Shown: positions 47,101 to 58,299, numbered from the stretch's first letter. The stretch is 64,000 nt of DNA from Liolophura sinensis (GCF_032854445.1 NC_088295.1:70586028-70650027); one strand, 5' to 3'. Numbers and translations: made by a program. Notes: generated by a model not told the origin, from the sequence alone.

Positions 47101-49321
47101 GAAGCCGGAGTCGTTCATATAGCAGCAGTAGTTACTCCAGCAGATCTCGCTCATATTCTAGGTCTCGCTCAAGTTCATGGTCAAGATCCAGATCATGGTC
47201 ATCAAGACGAGGAAGGTCGCGGTCGTCGTCGTTTTCAAGTTCATCACGATCGCGGTCAAGGTACAGGTCTGGCAAGAAACGATACAGCAAGAAAAAAACT
47301 GTTGTTCACAAGGCGAGAGACTCTTCGTCAGAGGATGAAAAATCCGAGACAAGCAAATCTAAGGATTTAGGTAAGGGAGATGTCGTTGATATCCCATTGC
47401 CTGAAGCGCCGATATTCGGTAAAGATGATGTCACCCCTCAAACTCAGAGAGTTTTACAAAAACTCAAGGAGAAAAAGCAAATGTTAAATGACCCAGAGAA
47501 GGCCAAGATACTGAACCAAGGTGCTGCGGAAACTGTTGTGGACAAGATTGAAGCATCGAAGCAGAAGAATAAAGCTGATGGCCAGAAGGATTCTCCAAGC
47601 GATAAGACTCTAATTGACATACCCTTACCCGAAAAGACTGTTGATGCCGATCAGTGTGGAGAGTCCTCAGCCGTAAAACCTGCTGATGGTGACCTCTCTA
47701 AAATCGCCACCCCAATCACACCAAACGCTTCACAGTCAAACTCGTCCTCAAACCAACAAATGCCATTATTAGCACCGCCACCACCTCCCCCACCCGGTGC
47801 CCATAGATATCCTGCTGGATACCAAAGACCACCATTTCCAACAAATCAGAGACCCCCCATTTCCAGGAGCTGATCGCATGCCTTTTTGTGACAGACCACC
47901 ATATCCTATGATGGATCGACCTAGATTTCCTGGAGGAGATAGGCCAAGGTTCCTTGGGGGTGACCGACCACCTTTTCCTAGGGGCGAAATGCGCCCTTTT
48001 ATGGGAAATGATCGACGCTCTTTCCAGGGGAATGAACGACCTCCATTCCCAGGTGACAGACCTCCATTTTTTGGGAATGATAGGCCTCCATATCCGATAG
48101 AATGCCATTTCACCGTGGTGACCGACCACCTTTTCCGCATGGTGACAGGCCACAATTTCCAGGTGGTAGACCACCATTTCCTGGTGATCGACAACCTTTT
48201 CCAGGGCGATTTCCCCCACGTGGAGACTTCAGACCAGACATGTGCAGGATGCCACCCCCATGTTTTAACCAACGCGGTCCTCCACCGAGGATGCCGCCAC
48301 CTGGGTTTGGTCAACATGGTTCGGGTATGATGCCTAACGACCCAAGGGCTCCAAGACCTTGGTTCAACCACCATCCTGAAACCACGGCAGATGATGAAAA
48401 CACAAACAAGGATGCCCCTCCACCCCTGCCTCCACCCAAATCTCCGTCACCTCAGCCTCCTCCACCTCCGAAAAAAGAAGAGGCCAAGCCGGAACCTACC
48501 CCAATGCCACCTCCAATAATAATTCCCCCAGAACAAGAGGAGCAATATCGTCAGCTACAAGCGCAAGCACAAAAACATGCCAAAAAACAGCAACGTAAGC
48601 AGATGCAAGAGATGTCTGGGCAACCAATTGATAGCACTGATAGCGACGACAGCGAGGCGCAGACAATGGAAATGGAGGAAGCTGCAGAAATGGAACAAGA
48701 TGCAGATGCCCAATCCCAAGCCGTAAGCCTACTACAACCGACTTTGATAGCCATACCCAATAGCCAGAATCCGACTCTACAGCCACACCCGGCGTTGTTA
48801 ATGTCACAGGGACAAGCAGCTGCAAGTCCGCTTGTTCCGCAAATTCTGACAAGTCAGCCGCAGATATTGATTCCAGCATCAAGTCTCTATTCTCAGTCTG
48901 GGGTACCCCTTCAGGCTGGGGCACCAGTCATGGCGCTACCTGGCATGCCGGGGGACACTTGGTTCATGTGCCCACTCGTATTGCAATTCCAGGCGGATTT
49001 TCAGCAAGTGCAGCTGCAGCTGCAGGTATACAAATTCCAGGTATGAGCACGGGAGCCTTACCCGTTTCTGCTACAGGTTTACATATTCCAGGATTGCAAA
49101 CTACCCCTGGTCTTCAAATAGCAGGGTTGAGTGGCGCTCTTCCCGGGCACATACCTAGTCAGTTGATAGCAGGGGCAGGAGGCCATCATGCCATTGCTCC
49201 TGCTGGCCTACAGTTAGCCTCACAATTTACACATCCTCTCCTGGCTCAGGCAGGACACCCACAGCCTATTATGATTGGAAATCAATTGCTAATACCACGA
49301 ATCATTCGACCAGCATTATAG
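24355..49321 (+). CDS. GPATCH8-like RS-domain protein, 5-exon model (no G-patch found)
   Basis: Coding exons 24355-24421 (exon start 24320), 34548-34624, 35615-35713, 37520-37593 and 44985-49321. Phases agree at all four junctions. After correcting six single-base errors in the last exon the model has 1552 codons including the stop, close to the 1502 residues of human GPATCH8. The ATG at 24355 has G at -3 and +4. Exon 2 contains VAFMSGGGIKCEE, in the place where the vertebrate protein has a similar SGPMFK…EE stretch. The last exon matches GPATCH8 in order: ISFSISKRQKSKLVSLAPF, YTKIEPSISFCCNPL, Lys-rich blocks, RS domain, PPEQEEQYRQLQAQAQKH, and a hydrophobic Ala/Pro/His tail. The vertebrate protein is a nuclear, splicing-linked protein. 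The G-patch and C2H2 finger expected at the N-terminus are not encoded by any exon I could find here. The upstream structure is therefore uncertain, while the terminal exon is firm. Confidence 0.62.
27118..27150. repeat. (TA)n microsatellite
   Basis: About 16 TA units within the long intron. The 'YIYIYI' minus-strand open frame across it is an artefact. Confidence 0.9.
32056..32106. repeat. (TA)n microsatellite
   Basis: About 25 uninterrupted TA units in the long intron of the GPATCH8-like gene. Confidence 0.9.
35195..35213. repeat. Short (TA)n run
   Basis: About nine TA units in the intron between exons 34548-34624 and 35615-35713. Confidence 0.8.
36402..36505 (-). mobile_element. Truncated (AAAT)n-tail SINE
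   Basis: The tail and 3' body of the family (tttatttatttattttattg, ccgtactcaagaatatttca, agtgagaggaaacc) are present. The tRNA-like head is missing. It lies in the intron before exon 37520-37593, in antisense orientation to the gene. Confidence 0.7.
37594..44984. other. 7.4 kb intron of the GPATCH8-like gene
   Basis: AT-rich, without recognisable exons. It contains the candidate MITE at 38614-39006. The open frames here (37604-37867, 41422-41754, 42775-43044) show no family resemblance and no suitable splice sites. Confidence 0.55.
38614..39006. mobile_element. Candidate MITE with terminal inverted repeats
   Basis: The left end taataccctgttcacacagc matches the reverse complement of the right end (…ggcaaagttaagctgg on the outer side, ttcacacag core). 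This gives about 30-bp imperfect TIRs around a 390-bp body without coding capacity. The interior repeats a ccggttt/aaccggt-type motif many times in both orientations. A short AT-rich target duplication (TA or TAAT-like) is possible but not certain. The superfamily cannot be assigned. Confidence 0.55.
44985..49321 (+). CDS. Terminal exon of the GPATCH8-like gene, with six one-base frame breaks
   Basis: Acceptor ctttaatgttttag; the exon runs 4.3 kb to a TAG at 49319-49321. Order: N-terminal acidic part with the conserved YTKIEPSISFCCNPL motif (45.3 kb); Lys/Arg-rich nuclear-signal blocks (45.65-45.87 and 45.95-46.15 kb); acidic linker; RS domain (46858-47280); two PLPE-type motifs (DIPLPEAPIF, DIPLPEKT); a polyproline run; a proline-rich tandem repeat of the G-D-R-P-P-F-P type (about 47820-48230); Pro-rich and Gln-rich segments; and a hydrophobic Ala/Gly/Pro tail ending IPRIIRPAL. 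Frame breaks lie at 45362 (extra T), 45478 (missing A), 45850 (missing A), 47853 (extra C), 48096 (missing G) and 48950 (missing G). Each restores a conserved or repeated motif when undone. The reading frame is otherwise clean, so this is not a decayed pseudogene. Confidence 0.85.
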
Positions 49322-50500
49322 TACATGTATTAGCCATTCGTTGTAAAGATCATTGAAAGTTGTTTAACTAGTACAAAGGGGGAACCATGTTTAAAAAAGT
49401 CTATTTCATCTATTCCTCTTGCCCAGCGTGTAAATGCAATGTATTTATTAGAATTTTGTTCCGTTTTTCTTTTATTTAATTTTTTTTCAATCATGGATTG
49501 TTAAAAGAGGCGATAATTTAAGGCGTGTTTTTAAATCTGTTACTGATAAATTGTAAATATCTACATTGTTCTTTGACTCTTGTTTATGTAAATCATTGAT
49601 TAGTATTTTGCTTTGATCAAATGATACACGCTCCTCTGACAATTCCTGGAATGTACCATTTTTATGCAACGGATTTCATTTATTTATATATGTAGAAAAC
49701 ATCGGAATACAACTTCCAGGAGAGTTTTTCAATATCGCTATGTGATGAAGTCCTTTGTGGAAGACTTATTTTAGCCAGACTGTAACAGTTCCTCTTAGTT
49801 GTATAGACTTGTATAAATGATAGTGCCATTTTTTGTATTTTTATTTTGAAAATATAAGACTCCTCCGAAATGTGAACTTGGTGTTTTTAAGTATGCCATT
49901 TTACCTAATTTTCTGATAGAAAAAGATCTCCGATGAACATGGATTATCCATTGTGATATTGTCATTGTGTAAACATGTCCTTTATGCCACATTTGCAGGA
50001 ATGTGTAATATGTGTATATGCTCTGATAAAACCAAGGTTTTTTTTCTGCCGTCGGTTTTAATGATACATGTATATTACTTGGGCTGTAAATGGGGGCCAT
50101 GTACAATAGTTCAAGATATGTTTATTTTCTTCGAAAAATTAGCTTATGTGCCTGTGTGATAATTCATTAGATGCAAGAAGTTTGGTATTCGCTTTCGTGC
50201 TCTTTGATTTGTTGCCTTACTGTTGCTGAAACCTTACCAGACAACATTAAAAGTGCTTTCAAGTTCAGTTTTAATATGATAAGCTTTTCAGACGTAACCG
50301 ATACCTCCGTATGTTCATATTGGGAAGGATGGTCTCATGGGCTCTGGTAGAGTAAATGTATGCTTGTAGTCCCACAGAAAAGAAAAGAAAAAAAAAACAT
50401 TGACGGTTTTCGTCTGTGATACCATATCGTACTTTGTAATAACCCTATGACTTTCCAGCCTGTTCATTAAAACATTGTGAAACGAAACACTTGTGTTCAT
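49322..50500 (+). other. Probable 3' UTR of the GPATCH8-like gene
   Basis: AT-rich sequence after the stop codon, with T-rich tracts and ATTAAA at about 50246 and 50467 as possible poly(A) signals. No coding sequence was seen. The minus-strand frame at 49795-50106 has no support. Confidence 0.45.
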
Positions 50501-51189
50501 TTCTTCTTGGGCAGCACAGGCTGTATTTCACATCATAGGTTTATTCTACCTCTCCAGGAGGTTGGTACTGGTTTGTGTTAGCATAATTCTGCGGCTATCC
50601 ATCACAGCGTGACCATACTAAATCATAGTTTATTCTTTATAATTTGAAACACTTGATTTCACTGTGCCCGGATGTATTCTTCCTAAAACCCACAAATTGT
50701 TTGGTCCTTGTCCTACCTTGTTCGGAAGGAACATCAAAGCTCGGCTCGACGTTTTCCTTTCACCGCCATGTTTGGCTTACGTTCATTTTGACATATCGTT
50801 ACATCTACTCCAGGAAATGTGCCTCGACTGCTCTTACCACATGGGATCCCGTGGCAGCTTGCACAAAGCGTTAGCTGATTGTAACTACCTTGGCGACATG
50901 TTGCCTTGATAGTTGCAGTCAACTTAAACTACGATCGCTTTGTAGAAGAAGCCCCAGTGCAAGTTACAGCCATTGCTCAATTTGCCGCTGCTTCATTGGC
51001 AGAATTATTCTCGAGACAGGCAATAAATTCAAAATTGTGAATGCAACTCGTTTTAACGTGAGGGAATCCCTTCTAGAGTTGACAGATGTAACGTAAACAC
51101 GGAGGGCAACACAACCATGACAACATCTCCGAAAAGCAGGTTTTCGCCTCTTCATTATAGGAGAGAATTTCAAGCACGCCCGGTAGGTC
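50501..51189. other. Intergenic, slightly GC-richer patch, unidentified
   Basis: Several overlapping open frames of 60-80 codons occur on both strands around 50644-51173 without start context, splice sites or family resemblance. It may be an old repeat. I see nothing I can name. Confidence 0.35.
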
Positions 51190-51445
51190 TATAGTTGTGT
51201 TAACTGTGGCGATATGGTATTTATTATTCACAGCTGACTAGACTAAGTGATATGCACTCTGAATTACTGTAGGATTAAAGGACAGCTGTTCTTGTAGCGT
51301 ACAACTTTGACCTGTTTGGGACAGCACACTCCGAGACCTAGTTCAAGGTTAGTGGATGGAAGAGTACAGGTAGTATTTCTGAATGCCAAGATGGAAAGAA
51401 TACAAGAGATCTCCGATGTACCTGACGCATCGACATCAAAGACGT
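51190..51445. repeat. Diverged direct repeat, copy 1
   Basis: Shares ordered segments with 51960-52200: tatttattatt, aagtgatatg…gaattact, gtaca.ctttg followed by ggacag, and ggttagtg.atg. The two copies flank the SINE at 51510-51855. It is probably an old dispersed repeat. Confidence 0.45.
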
Positions 51446-51509
51446 ACACCATTTAAAATGCTAATGGCAATTAGTTTGGGAGTCTGAACTCCTAATTTCT
51501 ACGATCTCT

Positions 51510-51855
51510 TGGGTGACCAGTGGTGAGAGCGTCTGCCTCGTATCGGGAGACCCTGATCAGGTTACACCAAAGACTTTGAAAATGGCACTTGCCGCTGCCT
51601 CGCTTGGCACTCAGCACAGAGAGATTAGAGCAAGAAAACAAGACTGGTTGGCCTTGTGTCAGTTTAACGTGACTGGGTGGGGTGTCATGTCTGGTGTCTA
51701 CGGCATGATACTTCAGTGAAGGCACCACTTTGGCGGCATGGACTTACCCTGCCACAAGAAGACAATGTATGTACACACACCTAATAACTCCTCTTTGTCA
51801 TATGACTGAAAAGTTGTTAAGTACGACGTTAAACCTCAAGCATTCACTCATTGTA
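51510..51855 (+). mobile_element. tRNA-derived SINE of the second family (diverged)
   Basis: The head is tRNA-like (gtgaccagtggtgagagcgt). The body shares cctcgcttggcactcagca and cgtaccaaagactttgaaa-type segments with the 11 kb copies. The 3' end shows tcatatgactgaaaagttgt, acgacgttaaac and a degenerate cactcattg tail. Confidence 0.7.
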
Positions 51856-51959
51856 TAATTTCTACAGTATTTTAATACTGAAGATAAGGAACTACAATGT
51901 ATAAATAATTACTACTATCATCAACCCATGTCTACCCTAGAGACTCACGTGATTGAAAA

Positions 51960-52191
51960 TGACAGTTTGCATAGTTGTGTAGTACGTGTGTCGGTTACAT
52001 TTTTTTAATTGCGACATAATGTTATTTATTATTTCCGTCTGTTAAAGTGATATGAATTCAGAATTACTTGGTCACGAGAAACCAGTATTCGCCGTGTACG
52101 ACTTTGGCGCTTTGAGGACAGGTTAGTGAATGCAGCGAATTAGAGCAATTAATCTGGAAGATGAACTATAGGAACATGGCCCACCGATCCC
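51960..52191. repeat. Diverged direct repeat, copy 2
   Basis: Second copy of the module at 51190-51445, leading directly into the 68/69-bp minisatellite. Confidence 0.45.
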
Positions 52192-52937
52192 AAAGCTCCA
52201 AGTAACGAAATTCTGCCTCCTGTGTCAACCACCAGTCAGGAATCTACCGGTAAGCTTATATGGCTCCAAGTAACGTAATTCTGCCTCCTGTGTCAACCAC
52301 CAGTCATGTATCTACCGGTAAGCTTATACATGCTCCAAGTAACGTAATTCTGCCTCCTGTGTCAACCACCAGTCATGTATCTACCGGTAAGCTTATACAT
52401 GCTCCAAGTAACGTAATTCTGCCTCCTGTGTCAACCACCAGTCATGTATCTACCGGTAAGCTTATATGGCTCCAAGTAAAGAAATTCTGCCTCCTGTGTC
52501 AACCACCAGTCATGTATCTACCGGTAAGCTTATACATGCTCCAAGTAACGTAATTCTGCCTCCTGTGTCAACCACCAGTCATGTATCTACCGGTAAGCTT
52601 ATATGGCTCCAAGTAAAGAAATTCTGCCTCCTGTGTCAACCACCAGTCATGTATCTACCGGTAAGCTTATATGGCTCCAAGTAACGAAATTCTGCCTCCT
52701 GTGTCAACCACCAGTCATGTATCTACCGGTAAGCTTATATGGCTCCAAGTAAAGAAATTCTGCCTCCTGTGTCAACCACCAGTCATGAATCTACCGGTAA
52801 GCTTATATGGGCTCCAAGTAACGAAATTCTGCCTCCTGTGTCAACCACCAGTCATGTATCTACCGGTAAGCTTATACATGCTCCAAGTAAAGAAATTCTG
52901 CCCCTTGTGTTAACCAGTCATGTATCTACCGGTGGCA
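52192..52937. repeat. 68/69-bp minisatellite, 11 units
   Basis: Eleven head-to-tail units, each with ctccaagtaa, aattctgcctcctgtgtcaa, ccaccagtcatgtatctacc and ggtaagctta. Unit length is 69 bp when the junction is tacatgc or tatgggc, and 68 bp when it is tatggc. The 69-bp units keep a 23-residue reading frame open and the 68-bp units shift it, which gives staggered open frames on the plus strand. The first and last units are the most diverged (the last lacks a few bases). Similarity between inner units is very high, so the array is young. Confidence 0.95.
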
Positions 52938-53925
52938 CATGTAAGGCTAGGGTAGACGGCTGTAGGGAACAATGAGTTTTAAATGTCTATAAAATGTTAA
53001 AATATGGAAGGCCAAACTGAACTGAAATTTAATATACATTGCAAAAACTAGGCCTAAAAGAAGACAAAAGTGAAGAAAGTCCTATGGAAGTTGGATTATC
53101 GAAGGGATTGGAGTTTGTTGGGTCGAAAGGAAATTTTTTTATTTTTATCTTAAGGGAGTGAAATTACTTCCATTTTAATATTTATCGGCAGATAGATTGG
53201 GTGACCGTGTGGTGAAGTATAGACCCCTGTTTTAAGTGTGTTAACTGTATTCATCTATAGAATTACGTAATCTGTATTAGATTGGCATCACTGATTCTTA
53301 CAATTATAAAGTATATGACGATAAACCTTTCATTTCTTTAGTCTCTGTTAAAGAAGTGTTTTTATTGGCTACTTTGAGCCTTAATTATTTGCCCAGATTT
53401 ACTTTTTGTTTTATGTTCAACACACAAGTAATAGCACCGTATAGAAGAAACGTATTATTATGTTAAAAATACATGCACTCACGACGAACAAAAAAAGCAT
53501 TTAACCATGTGATATCCGCTGCACACAATTTATATACACGCGATATAAAGAAATGAACACCAATTTAATGTGAATAACCACGGAGAAGTATTTCAAGTGT
53601 CCCAACTGACAATGAAGGCCTTAAGATCTTGTTGACGTTTTCTGACAATTTCATACCCATAAAGTGACTCATTCTAAAACAATGAGAACATTGATTTTTT
53701 CCCTTTAACAACCCGCTAGATTACAAGTGCTTCAACCACAATGATGGTGCATTTTTATATGATATGTGCAAATTTCCAAAGCGTACATTTAAGGCTTGGC
53801 CCGTGTCCGATTTACCACATGGTCCTGTCTCCATACTGACCTGCAATGGGGAGCACTTCCACAAACTATCGAACACTTCTGGTGTGGCCGGGCTGAATGG
53901 TTAACAAGTTGACTAGTGTACTATT
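52938..53925. other. Intergenic, no feature seen
   Basis: AT-rich sequence between two minisatellites without an open frame, splice signals or a repeat that I recognise. Confidence 0.5.
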
Positions 53926-55060
53926 ATGGATAGGCGGACAGGAGAGCAATGTGTACCCTGGTCCATTGGTGGACAGATGTGTGCAATGGTAGACTGGTGG
54001 ACATATGTGTACTGTGGTCGATTGGTTCACAGATCAGTGAACAGGTCGACTGGTGAACGGTTTTGAACTATGGTGGATATATGTGAACCGGTACTGTGTT
54101 TAACTGGTTCACGGAAGTGTACTGTGGTCGATTGGTTCACAGATGTGTACTGTAAACGATTGATTTACAGATTAGTGATCAGGTCGGTTGGTGGACAGGT
54201 ACATGTATGTACTATGCTGGAATGATGGGCAGATGTGGTTGATTGATTGACAGGTGTTCACTATGGTTGATTGATATACAGTTGTCCACGATGGTTAGAT
54301 TGATGTGGTGGATTGATGGACAAATGCGTGATCAAGTCGATTTGTGGACAGATCTGTGAGCAGGTCGATTCGTGGATATATCTGTAATCAGTGGGAAGAT
54401 CTAAGGTCTGGTCAATTGGTAGACAAGATAATTGGTGGACAGATCTGTACGCTTGTGGTTGATTGGTGGACAGATCTACATGCCTGTTGTGGTTTATTGG
54501 TGGACAGATCTGTATTCCTGTTGTCGCTGATTGGTGACTGGTGCGGGGGGGGGGGGAGAGATATGAAGTTTGGCCGATTGATTGGCAAATCTGTAATCAG
54601 GTCGTTTGGTGGACAAATCTGATCAGGTTAAAGAATTATTTGGTGGATAACTCAGTGATCAGGTTTGTTCGTGCATAGATTTGTGAACAGTTCGATTTGT
54701 GAACAGATCTGTAATATGTTTGATTGCTGGAAATATCTGTGTTGTGTTTGATACTTTGGCCTGTCGTCTGGTGGATAAGTCTGTGATCAGATCGATTGGT
54801 GGACAGGCCTGTGATCAGGTGGATCAGTGACCAGATCTATGATCAGGCCTACTTGTGACCAGATCTGTGATCAGGTCGACTGGGAACCAGATCTGTGATC
54901 AGGTCAACTGATGACCAGATATGTGATCAGGTCGACTGGTGACCGGATCTGTGATCAAGCCGACTGGTGACCAGATCTGTGATCAAGCCGACTGGTGACC
55001 AGATCTGTGATCAAGTCGACTGGTGAGCAGATCTGTGATCATGTCGACTGGTACACAACT
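53926..55060. repeat. 28-bp minisatellite with a homogeneity gradient
   Basis: The right part (about 54790-55058) is a clear 28-bp array of the tgaccagatctgtgatcagg-tcgactgg type. To the left the same words (tggacagatctgt, gatcaggtcgatt, tggtggacag) persist with growing divergence and irregular spacing to about 53930. The units contain three palindromic hexamers: AGATCT, TGATCA and GTCGAC. The open frame at 54344-54622 is a by-product. Confidence 0.85.
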
Positions 55061-55640
55061 ACGATGGAAGGGCTGTCATAAACCTGCGGATGACCGCGGG
55101 ACCATAATGCTGACCGCAGTCCGGACACTCCAATTCCTCAAGTCTTTATATGACAAGAAAAAATATTGAGCTCGTCAAACAACAAGAAAGCAAATAAATA
55201 AATAAACAAAGTCAGATTTTACTGGTGGTTTAAAATGAAATAGAGTTCTTTGAGCTGTCGTTGCAGACTACCGTATACTCCTGGAGGACGTAACTCTGCA
55301 TCTTAGCAAGATAAGCAGCCAAAACGGACTAGTTTTATTTAATACGTGTCTGCTTGAAGCGCCAAAAACACCCGTCGCCCATGACAAATGTGCTTATAGC
55401 AAACCACAACAACCCATAATTCAAAGGGTGAATTATAGCAGAAAGTTAACTGTCTGAGACTTATTGTAACCGGATTTTCAGGAGTTTACTGATACTGGAC
55501 TGTCGGTTTGTACCCTTTACTTCGACCTAAGAAAATGGTCAACCTCTTCTTGTACGCATAACATATGACCAGTGGGAATAGATTGTGCCAAAACCAACCT
55601 TTGCAGCGTTTAGGTTGTTTTAGAAAACAATTGACTTATA
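55061..55640. other. Intergenic, no feature seen
   Basis: Unique-looking sequence, without an open frame or homology I can support. Confidence 0.5.
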
Positions 55641-55734
55641 TTATTAGAGGTGGGTGAGAGGTGGCGTATATTATAAGAGGTGGGTGAGAGGTGGCGTATA
55701 TTATCAGAGGTGGGTGAGAGGTGGCGTATATTTT
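55641..55734. repeat. Three tandem 30-bp repeats
   Basis: Three consecutive copies of a unit containing agaggtgggtgagaggtggc followed by gtatatta, with single-base differences at the junction (attag, ataag, atcag). Confidence 0.9.
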
Positions 55735-56099
55735 AATTCAAAGGTTAAAGAACTTACGGGTTGAGTTGTCGGGTGGATTTCACTGACACGTTAGTCCTTA
55801 TTTTTATGCATCATGCTGTCATGTTATTGGTCTGTGCATAGGATCCACCCACCTGCATACCTTAGTGCTCTCTAGTACAGCAAAGTATTCAAAACGCCGT
55901 CAAAACATATGTTTCCTAAATGTTATATATAATAATGTTAAATCTAACACTTTGGCAGTGATGGCTCTTATTGGTAGGTTAGCACTTCCTAAAGTGGATG
56001 AAATTCTTTACACTTTACAAAATGCTTACCTAACACATCTCGAGTTAACACTATGAGGTGGTGTGTTTGGCATGATACATGTTGTTATGTAACATCGTT

Positions 56100-56224
56100 A
56101 CAACCCACGTGGTCGTGGGCTTCAGCCGGACTCTGCCTGGTTTCCTCCCACCATACTGCTGGCCGCCATCGTATAAGTGAAATATTCTTGAGTACGGAGT
56201 AAAACACCCAACCAAATAAATAAA
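56100..56224 (+). mobile_element. 5'-truncated (AAAT)n-tail SINE, plus strand
   Basis: Contains cgtgggcttcagccggactctgcc-type sequence, ggtttcctcccaccatactg, cgtataagtgaaatattctt, gagtacggagtaaaacaccc and an aaataaataaat end. The tRNA-like head is missing. Confidence 0.75.
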
Positions 56225-57235
56225 TCCTGTTACAACTTGCAAACAGTAATTGCATGCGCGGCGTAACGTTTACTTAGCATTTAACATTTTCTGGATTCGA
56301 AAATGCTGACAATTTAACATTGCGTTTTAAGACCTGTTGCAAAATATATCCACAATAACCTTTTCATATAGCCCTAGTTTATCCACGTGTCAAAGAATCA
56401 GCCTCTATAATCTCCCAATATACACTCTTTTCACGTTTTGAAAGAATTTTTTTCTCGATGTTTGTAGCCCTCTTCCTTTCTGTTTTTCCATTACGTACTC
56501 TGTCGGTCTATCTTTTTTACCACGTCGTGATCAGTGCTATAACAGTGGTCTTTGTTGCGACATTGTGCGCTCGAATTGTTGTGCTATGTCTTTCAAACGA
56601 TCAAAACCATGTCTTCTATTTTTAACTTGTATCATGAATGAATACACTTTTATCTGTGGATTTCGTTTTTTTTTTTCACCTGTGTTCCGCTTCACATCGT
56701 TATATAATAAGTTAGTGTGCAAACAAATATACTAGGAAAGAGAGCTGTGGGTGTAAAGGTCGGTGGGACATGCAATACATGTATCTCAACCGACGCCTTC
56801 AGATCGAAGGATTATATTTATTGTATGAAGGAGAAACCTTTAATTCTCAATATTAGACACAAATTAAGTGATAGTAGTGCAAACAAGCAAGGGTGCTTGG
56901 TGCATGTGGAATCTCCGAATGAATACAGCACAGTTGCTGTTAGTACTTCTGTATTGTCTTCGACCTCACATGGCAATTCTTCCTTCACATGACTTCAAAC
57001 ATGACTGATTGGTTGGGTGAGTGAATATGTGGTTAGATTTATACACCGTACTCTTAAATATTCCTCTTCGTCACGTACCTATAACAGCCCGTCTGAACGA
57101 TTGGAAGCAAGATTCGAGCACGCGACCTTGCTGGTCAATGGTTATAGGCTGCGGCGAGAGTGACACCTTGGTTAAAGAAACTACCGAAGAGATCGTATTG
57201 ATTAGGGTTAGGAGAATAAAACACCTTTATTATTA
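56225..57235. other. Intergenic, no gene seen
   Basis: No supported coding sequence. A very diverged minus-strand SINE remnant may lie at about 57030-57160 (tatacaccgtactcttaaat). Confidence 0.4.
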
Positions 57236-57262
57236 TTGTTGTTGTTGTTGTTGATGTTGTTA
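57236..57262. repeat. (TTG)n microsatellite
   Basis: About eight TTG/GTT units with one interruption. Confidence 0.85.
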
Positions 57263-57657
57263 TTCTTATGGTATAAAGGGTATGTTTTCAAGACACGCTT
57301 TCCTTGATGAGATTAAAGGTACTATTTATTCTGATATGCTGACTATATCCCCTGAACTTGATTTATTTCATTTAATTGGTAACACTGTGGGAAAAGTGAA
57401 ATGCGAAGAGAAAACTATTTAAGTACCGACATATAACCACCGGTGTATGCAGTTTAACAGATCTGGATAACACAGAATGGCTTACAGGTTGAGAAAAAAG
57501 ACGAAAAGAATTTACACTTTCATGAAGAATGAAAAAAAAGTCTTCATGTGTGAAAATCAGCCAGTGTTTCCACAACTCTCTTTCTAACAAGGTAATAAAC
57601 GTCGTGACACATTAATGGCTGTTTGTTTCTTGACGGTAAATGGGAAACTCATGCAGA

Positions 57658-57658
57658 C

Positions 57659-57702
<44 letters not shown>

Positions 57703-57703
57703 G

Positions 57704-57740
<37 letters not shown>

Positions 57741-57759
57741 GGATAGATAGATAGATAGA
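57658..57759. repeat. (GATA)n microsatellite, left flank of the LINE
   Basis: About 25 GATA units with isolated variants (aggta, atgga). It stops abruptly at the first unique base of the LINE. The same repeat in the same orientation resumes right after the LINE's poly(A) at 63883. Confidence 0.95.
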
Positions 57760-58251
57760 GCTTTAGAGGTCGGACGTGTTGTCAGATCGCTCCATCTGTC
57801 AGACTTCATTTCTCTGGATTTCCAGTGATTTCTTGTGTGTTTCTGATACTCACAGATTTCTCTTGTCAAGAGCTATCCATTGATATAGTTTGTAGTCAGA
57901 AATTCTATATTTTTGACTAATTTTTTGACGTTTTGGTGTTTGGCCAGCGTGGCCGGTGGGCCAGCCCGCGCGGCTTGGCTCAGGCACCAGTTGTCGTGGC
58001 CTGTGTTGGAGGCCTATACAGGTACAGCATAGGACAGTGAACAAGGTCAGCTTGCCCGGTAGAGCTCCATTCATCTCGGGCTAGCAGGGCACACAAAGGC
58101 TTTTGTGAATAACAGGCAGCAAATTCGTGCACCCTTGCACGAAGTTCATTGGCCACTGTTCATTGATCAGTGAAGGGGTTGAGCACACAGTGCAGTACCT
58201 GACTGGCCGTCCACACAGTTGGACGTGTCAGCCGGGTAGCGCCTTTGGGCG

Positions 58252-58285
<34 letters not shown>

Positions 58286-58299
58286 CAACCACCACCAGA

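Noticed and set aside
47716-48374. Minus-strand open frames of 167 and 201 codons
   Set aside because: Antisense of the Pro-rich repeat of the plus-strand exon; low complexity and no family match.
50644-50909. Overlapping open frames of 76-81 codons
   Set aside because: Open in several frames and both strands, no homology, no splice signals.
52192-52937. CRISPR array
   Set aside because: Units are joined without unique spacers and the DNA is animal; it is a minisatellite.
52260-52975. Repeat protein coded by the minisatellite
   Set aside because: 68-bp units break the frame repeatedly and there is no promoter, start context or splice partner that I can see; reported as a repeat only.
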